5,980 bases of DNA from Deltaproteobacteria bacterium (GTDB taxonomy: Bacteria > Desulfobacterota > JADFXK01). Shown here one piece after another: positions 1-5,980 of this stretch. The notes under the pieces were generated by a model, which was not told the DNA's origin, made no database searches, and saw only the letters and a list, made by a program, of their open reading frames with translations. The position numbers and the translations under genes are program-made. The DNA lies in NCBI GenBank assembly GCA_015233285.1, contig JADFYA010000201.1, positions 996 through 6,975 of the forward strand, in the 5' to 3' direction. Numbering within the stretch: position 1 is the first letter of the stretch; every line of letters begins with the position of its first letter.

Positions 1-1
1 G

Positions 2-1147
2 GAACCGTTCGACCTGATTCTGACGGACGTCCAAATGCCCAAAATAAACGGCTTTGATCTGGCCTCACAGGTCAAAACCATCCCGTCACTGAAAGAAATC
101 CCAATAATTATCCTGACGTCCACCGGTCGCATCGGTGACGGTAAGAGATGCCGGGAAATCGGTATTGAAGGCTATCTGAATAAGCCAATCAAACGTGATG
201 AGTTGCGTAAGGCCATCGTATCGGTATTAAATCTTTGCACCATGATGGAGTTCCCAGATAACCCCAAGTTGATCACCAGACACACCATAGCCGAAGCTTA
301 CCGAAAGGACTTCCAAATTCTTCTGGTTGAAGATTACCCGACCAACCAGCAAGTGGCCATCCGCCATTTACAGGATGCCGGCTATCAGGTCGACCTGGCC
401 GAAAACGGCCGACAGGCCATCAAGGCTTTTAAACGAAAACATTATCATCTTATCCTGATGGATATCCAGATGCCCGAAATGGACGGGATTGAAGCGACCA
501 AAAAAATCAGAGAGCTGGAAGGAAATCTCAATGCCCTGAGCAGTAATAGCCGATTGGATATACCGCGAATCCCCATCATTGCCATGACCGCCCATGCTTT
601 GAAGGGAGACCGGGAAAAATGCCTGGAAGCAGGTATGGATGATTACATCTCCAAGCCATTGCAACGAAAATCGTTTTTAGAAATCGTAGACAAATGGGTC
701 ATGCCGGACTCGCTATCTTCAGACGAGCCGCCGGCCGCGGCCTTGGAACCTGCTCCTCAAGCCGACTCTATGGCCGAAGTAACACAGTTGCCGCTAAAAA
801 GAGATTCAGACCTTCCGCCGCCGATCAACCTTAAACGGGCTATCGCCGAGTTTGATGGTGACCGGGAATTCGTGGTTGATCTCTTGATGAAATTTATTGA
901 TAAGGTCAAATCACAGTTAGAAATCATCGACCAGGCTATAATCGCCGGCAATGCCGATGTGGTCGCCCGGGAAGCCCATTCGATCAAAGGCGGGGCTGGA
1001 AACCTGACCTCCGGTGATCTGTCCCAAGCCGCGTTGGAGCTGGAACTTATCGGCAAGGCCGGCGATCTATCCGCAGCATCGTCCAGCCTGGAAAAAGTAA
1101 GAAAAGAATTCCATAGGTTGGATGATTATGCCCGTGACCGGATTTGA
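2..1147 (+). CDS. Hybrid sensor histidine kinase, C-terminal part (REC-REC-Hpt), 5' truncated by the window edge
   Basis: This is the tail of a multi-domain phosphorelay kinase. The frame is open from nt 2, so the ATG at nt 35 is internal, not the start. Numbering residues from nt 2: the end of a first receiver domain runs to about residue 77, with phospho-acceptor Asp9 in LTDVQMP, the Thr/Ser switch in ILTST and conserved Lys61 in NKP. A complete second receiver spans about 104-232, with acidic pair Glu110-Asp111 (LLVED), phospho-acceptor Asp154 (LMDIQMPEMDG), Thr196 (AMTAHA) and Lys218 (ISKPL). A Pro/Ala-rich linker (about 240-270) leads to an Hpt domain (about 274-375) with the phospho-histidine His326 in AHSIKGGAGN (codon 977-979). 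All visible phosphotransfer residues are intact. By family knowledge, the missing N-terminus should hold sensor/PAS, HisKA and HATPase domains, as in BarA-like kinases; none of it is visible. A REC-REC-Hpt response protein lacking a kinase core is the alternative. The 546-residue TPR response regulator downstream is a likely partner. Confidence 0.93.
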   Translation, partial: EPFDLILTDVQMPKINGFDLASQVKTIPSLKEIPIIILTSTGRIGDGKRCREIGIEGYLNKPIKRDELRKAIVSVLNLCTMMEFPDNPKLITRHTIAEAYRKDFQILLVEDYPTNQQVAIRHLQDAGYQVDLAENGRQAIKAFKRKHYHLILMDIQMPEMDGIEATKKIRELEGNLNALSSNSRLDIPRIPIIAMTAHALKGDREKCLEAGMDDYISKPLQRKSFLEIVDKWVMPDSLSSDEPPAAALEPAPQADSMAEVTQLPLKRDSDLPPPINLKRAIAEFDGDREFVVDLLMKFIDKVKSQLEIIDQAIIAGNADVVAREAHSIKGGAGNLTSGDLSQAALELELIGKAGDLSAASSSLEKVRKEFHRLDDYARDRI

Positions 1148-1185
1148 CAGTCAATAAAGCTGCCAGGTCTATGCCCGGATATAAT
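1144..1185 (+). promoter_or_regulatory. Possible promoter elements before the REC-REC-TPR gene (weak)
   Basis: A perfect TTGACA lies at 1144-1149, overlapping the kinase stop codon, and a perfect TATAAT lies at 1180-1185. They are 30 nt apart, far from the roughly 17 nt needed for one sigma70 promoter, so they cannot simply be paired. TATAAT has no good -35 at 16-18 nt. TTGACA with an 18-nt spacer would face TCTATG (1168-1173), a poor -10. The TATAAT could still work as the core of an activator-dependent promoter for the TPR response regulator, which would give a leader of about 80 nt. This is inference from hexamers only. Confidence 0.22.
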
Positions 1186-1204
1186 CTCTCGCCGCTAATA
1201 TCAA

Positions 1205-1248
1205 GTTGATCAACAAAGAAGTCAATCAGGCCTTTTTGCCCTAGGGCA
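1205..1248. repeat. Pair of perfect palindromes in the kinase/response-regulator gap
   Basis: GTTGATCAAC (1205-1214, 10 bp) and TGCCCTAGGGCA (1237-1248, 12 bp) are both perfect inverted repeats without a loop. Their centres are 33 bp apart, near three helical turns, and they sit 56 and 22 bp upstream of the next start codon. The two sequences are unrelated to each other, so they are not two copies of one operator. They could be protein-binding sites or chance. The second is preceded by five T residues and lacks a loop, so it is not a usual terminator. Confidence 0.35.
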
Positions 1249-1270
1249 CAGCTCTGGTTATGAGGTAGCT

Positions 1271-2911
1271 ATGAAAATACTTGTCGTGGATGACGAGTTG
1301 GTTAGCAAAGCAAAGATGCAAAAGATAATGGAGAGTTTTGGAGAATGCGAAGCAGTCGAGAGCGGCACTCAAGCCCTGGCTGCTTTCCGCAAAGCCTGGG
1401 ATGACTTGGTCCCGTTTGACCTTATCACCCTCGACATCTCCATGCCTGAAATGAGCGGCGTCGAAGTTTTAATAAAGATGCGGGAGATGGAGAAAGGAAA
1501 AGGTCTCGCCAAACCAAAACAAGTGAAAGTAATGATGGTTACGGCCCATTCAGATAAAGATAATATTACCGCTTGTATTACCGCCGGTTGCGATGAGTAT
1601 ACGGTTAAACCTTTTGATGCTGAAATTATTAAGCGAAAAGTAGTTAAACTGATGACTCGCGACTCCGGCACCGGGAGCGTCCAAACTCCCGTTTCCACCT
1701 TTGACGCGTCCAAGTCAAAGATTGCCCAGGGAAATCTCAAGGGTCTGAAGGCATTGGTGGTGGACGATCAGACTAATATGCGCCGGACCATCAAACATAT
1801 TCTCCGTCAGGTGGGTAATTGCCAGGACGTAAAAGAGGCCGAGGACGGAGACACGGCTCTGGCTTTGCTTCAAGGGGAACGAAAGCCCTTTGATCTGATC
1901 ATCTGTGATTGGAACATGCCCCGGATGAAAGGGATAGATCTGCTGAAGATACTCCGTGAAGATGATTCCCTGAAAGATATCCCTTTTCTGATGGTCACCG
2001 GGGAAATGGATGAAGGGACGGTCGCAGAAGCCGCGGAGACTAATGTAGATGGCTATATTCTCAAGCCCTTCGGTCCTAAAACATTAATGGAAAAAGTTAT
2101 CCAGATCCTTGTCCAGAAAAGAAAACCATCCCCCCTCGACACCCATCTGCAATTAGCCATGGTTCATCTGCAGGCATTGGATCTTGATAAGGCCATGGAG
2201 GAAATACAAAGAGCCAGATCGCTTAATCCTAACAGCCCCAGAAGTTATTATGCCGGCGGTTTGGTCTTAGAGGCTAAAAAAGAATACCGCAAAGCCGAAA
2301 AAGTTTATCTAAGAGCCGTGGAACTCAGCCCTAAGTTTGTCCGGGCCCATGAAAGGTTGTCGTCTATCTATATTCCCTTGGGCGAACCCGACAAGGCTAT
2401 TGCTCATCTCAAAAAAACTATTGAAATAAGCCCCAGAAATGTAGACCGACAAATAGAACTGGGGGAGAGGTTGTTGGATAAAGGTGATGCCGACGAAGCC
2501 AGACGGATATTTAAAGAGGCCCAGCGTCAATCCACCGACGAGTCAGCTCAAATGGCCAAAAGAATTGGTGATATTTTCTTGAAAAACGGTTGGTTTGATG
2601 AAGCTCTGAGTGCTTATGAAAACGCCGTTGGCCTTCATCCGGGAGACGCCTATGCCCTGAATAGAATGGGGATCGCTTACCGCAACCTCAAGAATTGGGA
2701 CAAGGCCTTGGACTGCTATCGGAAATCTTTGGAGATGACGCCGGACGACGAAAACATTCATTACAACATTGGTCGGACCTATCTGGAACAAGGAACAAAA
2801 TTTAAGGCGTTAGAACATTTCCGCAAGGCGCTCCAAATCTATCCCGAGTTTGCCGAGGCCGCGGCCATGGTCGAAAAAATCGAACAGGGACAGCCGATCG
2901 AACAGGCGTGA
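1271..2911 (+). CDS. Response regulator with two receiver domains and a TPR array (REC-REC-TPR)
   Basis: A 546-residue cytoplasmic signalling protein. REC1 (about 1-125) has acidic pair Asp7-Asp8, phospho-acceptor Asp55 (TLDISMPEMSG), Thr91 (MVTAHS) and Lys113 (VKPF). After a linker, REC2 (about 158-282) has Asp165-Asp166, Asp213 (CDWNMPRMKG, CheY-like), Thr243 (MVTGE) and Lys265 (LKPF). Both receivers therefore look able to accept phosphate. From about 292 to 525 there are roughly seven TPR-like helical hairpins of 33-34 residues, most ending in an N-P, S-P, H-P, T-P or Y-P turn; the fourth unit is the most degenerate. No DNA-binding, GGDEF, EAL or other enzymatic output domain is present, so output is probably protein-protein interaction through the TPR superhelix (inference). 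The ATG is supported by GAGG at 1262-1265, five bases upstream, and by the start of REC1 (MKILVVDDE) right at the N-terminus. It lies 123 nt after the hybrid kinase, its most likely phosphodonor. Confidence 0.94.
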   Translation: MKILVVDDELVSKAKMQKIMESFGECEAVESGTQALAAFRKAWDDLVPFDLITLDISMPEMSGVEVLIKMREMEKGKGLAKPKQVKVMMVTAHSDKDNITACITAGCDEYTVKPFDAEIIKRKVVKLMTRDSGTGSVQTPVSTFDASKSKIAQGNLKGLKALVVDDQTNMRRTIKHILRQVGNCQDVKEAEDGDTALALLQGERKPFDLIICDWNMPRMKGIDLLKILREDDSLKDIPFLMVTGEMDEGTVAEAAETNVDGYILKPFGPKTLMEKVIQILVQKRKPSPLDTHLQLAMVHLQALDLDKAMEEIQRARSLNPNSPRSYYAGGLVLEAKKEYRKAEKVYLRAVELSPKFVRAHERLSSIYIPLGEPDKAIAHLKKTIEISPRNVDRQIELGERLLDKGDADEARRIFKEAQRQSTDESAQMAKRIGDIFLKNGWFDEALSAYENAVGLHPGDAYALNRMGIAYRNLKNWDKALDCYRKSLEMTPDDENIHYNIGRTYLEQGTKFKALEHFRKALQIYPEFAEAAAMVEKIEQGQPIEQA

Positions 2912-2971
2912 TTAGCCCTTGTCCCGGTCAGCCGATCAGATCATTCTTTCGGCACCTTTAACATTTCTCTC

Positions 2972-3000
2972 TTGAAACTTTTGACAAGATTTTGTAATAT
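2972..3000 (+). promoter_or_regulatory. Candidate sigma70 promoter for the HELVH protein-mnmG unit
   Basis: TTGAAA (2972-2977) and TAATAT (2995-3000) are separated by exactly 17 nt and match the sigma70 consensus at 5/6 and 4/6 positions. Transcription would start near nt 3007, about 80 nt before the TTG start at 3087. A perfect TTGACA at 2981-2986 is also present but has no good -10 at 16-18 nt. The locally AT-rich stretch within an otherwise GC-balanced region supports promoter activity, but no experimental signal is available. Confidence 0.35.
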
Positions 3001-3086
3001 CGAGAAATGGAAAGGATCAGTCCGATTCACCTCGGATTGTCTTCATCTATATCTATCTGCTGGACCAAAAGGAGAAAACCCCGCGG

Positions 3087-3659
3087 TTGGGACAAGACCC
3101 CCGCCGGCTTTTTCGACCCGGCCAAATTAAGATAATCGACGAGGCTACCCTGGTGGCCGAGGAAGTGACCTGCAACTTCTTCAAGCTCTCCTTTGGGGAG
3201 TGGAAGGGCCTGCGATATGACATAAAAACATTGGCCTTTCTGACGGAAGAAGAAGTTGCCCCCGGGGTATTGGCCCACCTGGTCAAATATACCTCTTCCC
3301 CGGAACAACACACTTCCCGGGCCTCTCGAATTGACTTCTACCGGATTTGCCTTCAAGATGACAATATCCTAGACGCTCTGCAGCGGGACAGGCGAATTGA
3401 ACTGGCTCCCCTGGCCCTGTACGTCATCACGCACGAATTGGTTCATATCATCAGATTTTCCAAGTTCCAACAAAGATTCGATTTAGAACCCAGAGAACGA
3501 ACCTGGGAAGAGACCATTGTTCACAACATTGCCACAGAAATCCTGAAACCCATGAATATGCCTGCCCTGCAGAGCGTGTTGTCCGCTTATGATCCTCTGA
3601 CCGCCCGGAGCAGCTCAGCCTTAGATGACCGATACCTCTATGCCCATGACTCATTTTGA
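3087..3659 (+). CDS. Uncharacterised protein with HExxH zincin motif, upstream of and overlapping mnmG
   Basis: A 190-residue protein (if it starts at TTG 3087) that I cannot assign to a named family. It has no evident signal peptide or membrane segment. The key feature is ITHELVHII (His116, Glu117, His120), the HExxH zinc-binding/catalytic signature of zincin metallopeptidases, set in a hydrophobic helix as expected. About 20 residues on, a helix with Glu141, Glu142 and His146 ([14 protein letters not shown]) is a good place for a third zinc ligand of gluzincin type; that is inference. It is not YbeY, which has a different three-His motif. The start is uncertain: the frame is open back to 2985 with no ATG or GTG. 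TTG 3087 follows AGGAG (3070-3074) by 12 nt, rather long, while CTG codons at 3057 and 3060 lie upstream of that site. Its 3' end overlaps mnmG by up to 35 nt, which suggests cotranscription and translational coupling. Expected activity would be proteolysis or a catalytically dead zinc-binding fold; neither is shown. Confidence 0.8.
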   Translation: MGQDPRRLFRPGQIKIIDEATLVAEEVTCNFFKLSFGEWKGLRYDIKTLAFLTEEEVAPGVLAHLVKYTSSPEQHTSRASRIDFYRICLQDDNILDALQRDRRIELAPLALYVITHELVHIIRFSKFQQRFDLEPRERTWEETIVHNIATEILKPMNMPALQSVLSAYDPLTARSSSALDDRYLYAHDSF

Positions 3660-5535
3660 AAACCCAACCGACTATGATGTTATAGTAGTCGGCGCGGGAC
3701 ACGCCGGATGCGAAGCTGCTTTAGCCGCGGCCCGGATGGGTTGTCGGACCATGCTGACGACCATCAATGTTGACCATCTCGCGGCCATGTCTTGTAATCC
3801 AGCCATCGGCGGCCTGAGTAAAGGCCATCTGGTCAAAGAGATTGACGCCCTGGGTGGCGAGATGGCCAAGAACATCGACCAGACCGGCATACAGTTCCGC
3901 CGGCTCAACACCCGCAAAGGCTCGGCCGTCCAATCATCCCGAGCCCAGGCCGACATGGATCTGTACAAGAAACGAATGCGTTTCGTCATCGAACGGCAAC
4001 CCCGTCTGCGGTTGTATCAGACCATGGTCAACAAGCTCCTGGTCAAAGACGGGATGATTGCCGGTCTGGAGACCATGATCGGCGAACGCTTTTCCAGTCG
4101 CACGGTCATCTTGACCACCGGGACTTTTTTGCAGGGCTTGATCCATATCGGTCTGGCCAATTTCCCGGCCGGCCGCCTGGGTGATCCGCCTTCGGTATCC
4201 TTGTCCCAGCATCTCCGGGAACTGGGATTCGACGTCGGCCGCCTCAAGACCGGGACCACTCCCCGGCTGAACAGCCAGACAATTGATTATTCTTCTCTGG
4301 AGGTGCAACCCGGCGATATCCCGCCCCAGCCCTTCTCTTTCAATAGCCCCGGCATCCCACTGCCTCAAGTTCCCTGTCACATTACCTATACCAACGCCGC
4401 CACACACGCCATTATTCGGGAAGGCTTTGACCGGTCGCCCTTAATGAGCGGGGTGATTGTGGGGACAGGGGCCCGCTATTGTCCTTCGATTGAAGACAAG
4501 GTGAAAAGATTCCCTGAAAAAGTGCGGCATCAAGTGTTTTTGGAACCGGAGGGGCTGGAAACCAACGAGGTCTACCCCAACGGCGTCCCGACCAGTTTAC
4601 CGGTGGATATCCAAATTCGGATGCTCCGGTCCATCCCCGGGTTGGAACGGGTGGACATGACCCGGCCGGGTTATGCCATCGAATACGATTACGTCAACCC
4701 CATTCAGTTATTGCCCACCTTGGAAACCAAACGGATAGGAAACCTGTATCTGGCCGGACAAATTAATGGGACCTCCGGTTATGAAGAAGCCGGCGCCCAG
4801 GGGTTGATGGCGGGGATTAATGCCGCTCTCCGGGTTCAAGAAGCCGATCCGCTGGTCTTGGACCGGTCCCAAGGATACCTGGCGGTGATGATTGACGACC
4901 TGGTCACCAAAGGGACCCAGGAGCCTTACCGCATGTTCACCTCCCGGGCCGAATACCGCCTCTTGCTCCGGGAAGACAATGCCGACCGGCGGCTGACCGA
5001 ACTGGGCCGTAAAATCGGCCTGGTCTCGGATGATGATTATACTGCGTTTCGCCAAAAAATGGTCTTATTTGATGAAGCCATGGCCCGGCTGAACAACATC
5101 AGGCTCCTCCCGACCAAGTCCGTCAATGACGCTTTGATCGAACTGGGCAGTGTTTCCTTAAAAAATCCTACGCACCTATCCGAGCTGCTCAGAAGGCCGG
5201 AACTGACTATCCTTGACCTGACCAGGTTTGACCATCAGATTGAAAATTTGCCTCCCAACCTGGCCAGGGAGATGGAAATTGAAATCAAATACTCCGGTTA
5301 TGTCGACCGCCAACGGGACCAGGTGGCCAAGACCGCCAAAATGGACCAGCAGTCCATTCCTGACAGCATCGATTATACAAAAGTGCATGGACTGACCACC
5401 GAGGCTCGGGAAAAGCTGGGCCGCGTTCATCCGCTTAATCTCGGTCAGGCTTCACGTATTCCAGGGATTACTCCTGCGGCCCTCACGGCCATCCAAATTC
5501 ATCTCAAGAAGTCTCGGCCCGACACGGAGAGCTAG
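3625..5535 (+). CDS. mnmG: tRNA uridine-5-carboxymethylaminomethyl(34) synthesis enzyme MnmG (GidA)
   Basis: MnmG is the FAD-dependent partner of the GTPase MnmE. The complex installs the (carboxymethyl)aminomethyl group at C5 of wobble U34 in several tRNAs, using methylenetetrahydrofolate, FAD/NADH and glycine or ammonium, in the cytoplasm. At 636 residues it has normal family length. Visible motifs: FAD-binding dinucleotide fold [12 protein letters not shown] (21-32); [18 protein letters not shown] with conserved Cys57; [20 protein letters not shown] (91-110); [10 protein letters not shown] (181-190); RYCPSIEDK with conserved Cys286; [18 protein letters not shown] (376-393); and [19 protein letters not shown] (433-451). 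The C-terminal tRNA/MnmE-binding region includes [10 protein letters not shown] (554-563) and ends in a helical bundle. One oddity is Ala283 where the family usually has Pro (GPRYCPS). The start is ambiguous: ATG 3625, 3640 and 3646 are all in frame, none has a clean Shine-Dalgarno, and all lie inside the upstream gene, so translation is probably coupled. rsmG (gidB), a frequent neighbour, does not follow. Confidence 0.98.
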   Translation: MTDTSMPMTHFENPTDYDVIVVGAGHAGCEAALAAARMGCRTMLTTINVDHLAAMSCNPAIGGLSKGHLVKEIDALGGEMAKNIDQTGIQFRRLNTRKGSAVQSSRAQADMDLYKKRMRFVIERQPRLRLYQTMVNKLLVKDGMIAGLETMIGERFSSRTVILTTGTFLQGLIHIGLANFPAGRLGDPPSVSLSQHLRELGFDVGRLKTGTTPRLNSQTIDYSSLEVQPGDIPPQPFSFNSPGIPLPQVPCHITYTNAATHAIIREGFDRSPLMSGVIVGTGARYCPSIEDKVKRFPEKVRHQVFLEPEGLETNEVYPNGVPTSLPVDIQIRMLRSIPGLERVDMTRPGYAIEYDYVNPIQLLPTLETKRIGNLYLAGQINGTSGYEEAGAQGLMAGINAALRVQEADPLVLDRSQGYLAVMIDDLVTKGTQEPYRMFTSRAEYRLLLREDNADRRLTELGRKIGLVSDDDYTAFRQKMVLFDEAMARLNNIRLLPTKSVNDALIELGSVSLKNPTHLSELLRRPELTILDLTRFDHQIENLPPNLAREMEIEIKYSGYVDRQRDQVAKTAKMDQQSIPDSIDYTKVHGLTTEAREKLGRVHPLNLGQASRIPGITPAALTAIQIHLKKSRPDTES

Positions 5536-5584
5536 GCTAATAACGGCGCCGAAGACCGTCTAACGCAGCCTTAACCAATTAGTA

Positions 5585-5615
5585 CCGGCTCAATAAGCCG
5601 GATCGGAATTCTTTT
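5585..5615 (+). terminator. Candidate intrinsic terminator after mnmG
   Basis: CCGGCT (5585-5590) and AGCCGG (5596-5601) form a perfect 6-bp stem with a 5-nt CAATA loop, 50 nt after the mnmG stop. The T-rich tail is imperfect: seven other bases come first and the run TTCTTTT covers 5609-5615. Read on the minus strand, the bases after the hairpin are not T-rich, so it fits mnmG better than the convergent gene. The position between two convergent genes supports a terminator role. Confidence 0.42.
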
Positions 5616-5629
5616 GGCCATACCGGTGG

Positions 5630-5980
5630 CTACCATAAAGATAGATACGGTCCGGGTGGTTCCGGGATCGGCACTATTTCCTTAGCTGAAATCGAGAGCG
5701 TTGGCGACTTGACCAACGTTTTTTTCGTGATCTTGCTTGAGGTCCCCCGCACCCGATACCAGCCGTCGTTTACAAAATGTTTGGGCAGCACACCTTCCAG
5801 GACTACGGCCATAGGCCGGGAGTCAGCGGCGCAACATACGAGGACGAATCTATATAAGGTCATTTGGACACCCGTAAGCCCCATGGTCTTCAGCAACTCG
5901 GTTTTGTCCTTTTTGCTCAGCACATGGACCTTGCCCTCCACTTCCACTTCCCGATCAGCTATGCCCTTAGCTTCCAGGTC
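5630..5980 (-). CDS. DUF1980 / TIGR03943 (YcgQ-like, UPF0703) protein, C-terminal part, 5' truncated by the window edge
   Basis: The minus-strand frame is open from nt 5980 to a TAG stop at 5632-5630, giving 116 residues of the C-terminus; the GTG at 5947-5945 is internal and should not be taken as the start. Numbering from nt 5980, the sequence has the beta-rich C-terminal pattern I associate with DUF1980: IADREVEVEGKVH (8-19), YRFVLVCCAADSRPMAVV with Cys49-Cys50 (43-60), GWYRVRGT (73-80), then a final strand and the tail EIVPIPEPPGPYL (101-113). In the family, an N-terminal part with membrane segments precedes this domain, and the gene often sits beside a DUF318/UPF0718 permease (YcgR-like). 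Neither is visible here. The exact biochemical role is unknown; a part in a two-component membrane permease has been proposed for relatives. The paired cysteines could bind metal, but that is inference. The gene converges on mnmG with a 94-nt gap. Confidence 0.82.
   Translation of the reverse strand, partial: DLEAKGIADREVEVEGKVHVLSKKDKTELLKTMGLTGVQMTLYRFVLVCCAADSRPMAVVLEGVLPKHFVNDGWYRVRGTSSKITKKTLVKSPTLSISAKEIVPIPEPPGPYLSLW

Noticed and set aside
35..37. ATG at nt 35 as the start of a stand-alone response regulator
   Set aside because: The frame is open to the window edge and residues before it (including Asp9 in LTDVQMP) are the core of a receiver domain, so the gene is truncated rather than starting here.
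1144..1185. Perfect TTGACA and perfect TATAAT read as one strong promoter
   Set aside because: The spacer is 30 nt, well outside the 15-19 nt range for sigma70, so they are recorded only as weak separate elements.
2891..2937. Direct repeat of CAGCCGATC at 2891-2899 and 2929-2937
   Set aside because: Two copies of a 9-mer, one inside the coding end of the TPR gene; no further copies or spacing pattern, so likely chance.
2931..2953. GCCGA / TCGGC hairpin after the TPR response regulator as a terminator
   Set aside because: The stem is only 5 bp with a 13-nt loop and no T-run follows directly.
3027..3356. 109-codon minus-strand open frame opposite the HELVH gene
   Set aside because: It lies antisense to a frame with a clear protein motif, shows no recognisable domain and is explained as a shadow of the plus-strand gene.
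3934..4407. 157-codon minus-strand open frame inside mnmG
   Set aside because: It is antisense to highly conserved MnmG sequence and has no recognisable domain; long shadow frames are common in this codon usage.
5544..5551. CGGCGCCG palindrome just after mnmG
   Set aside because: An 8-bp GC palindrome with no loop or T-tract; too short to support a function.
5945..5947. GTG at 5947-5945 (minus strand) as the start of a 105-residue protein
   Set aside because: The frame continues without a stop to the window edge and the upstream residues fit the DUF1980 domain (DREVEVEG), so it is an internal Val codon.

Overview
The window looks like an ordinary chromosomal segment of a Gram-negative bacterium of roughly 50% GC. 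My best guess is a Desulfobacterota ('deltaproteobacterial') relative. That guess rests on the REC-REC-TPR response regulator, the hybrid-kinase REC-REC-Hpt tail and the DUF1980 (YcgQ-type) protein; no rRNA or other direct taxonomic marker is present. Coding density is high. I see no insertion sequence, CRISPR array, tRNA, rRNA or integration scar.

Layout: (1) nt 2-1147 (+) is the 3' end of a hybrid histidine kinase, holding the end of one receiver domain, a complete second receiver and a C-terminal Hpt domain. (2) After a 123-nt gap with two perfect palindromes, nt 1271-2911 (+) encodes a 546-aa protein with two intact receivers and about seven TPR units. (3) A 175-nt gap with a plausible sigma70 promoter precedes nt 3087-3659 (+), a small uncharacterised protein with a zincin HELVH motif and a probable TTG start. 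(4) Its 3' end overlaps nt 3625-5535 (+), a full-length mnmG (gidA) for tRNA wobble-uridine modification. (5) A 94-nt convergent gap with a hairpin separates mnmG from nt 5630-5980 (-), the C-terminal part of a DUF1980/TIGR03943 (YcgQ-like) protein that runs off the right edge.

Functionally there are three blocks. The left third is a two-component/phosphorelay locus: the kinase carries its own receivers and Hpt, and the adjacent REC-REC-TPR protein is a natural phosphoryl acceptor whose output is likely protein-protein contact rather than DNA binding. The middle block couples a putative zinc-dependent peptidase-like protein to mnmG by gene overlap; a functional link is not established. The right edge belongs to a separate, convergent unit, probably a membrane-protein/permease pair of which only the tail is visible.

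I found no convincing evidence of a novel multi-gene system. The items most worth a second look are the uncharacterised HELVH protein fused into the mnmG transcription unit, the four-receiver phosphorelay, and the paired palindromes before the TPR response regulator.
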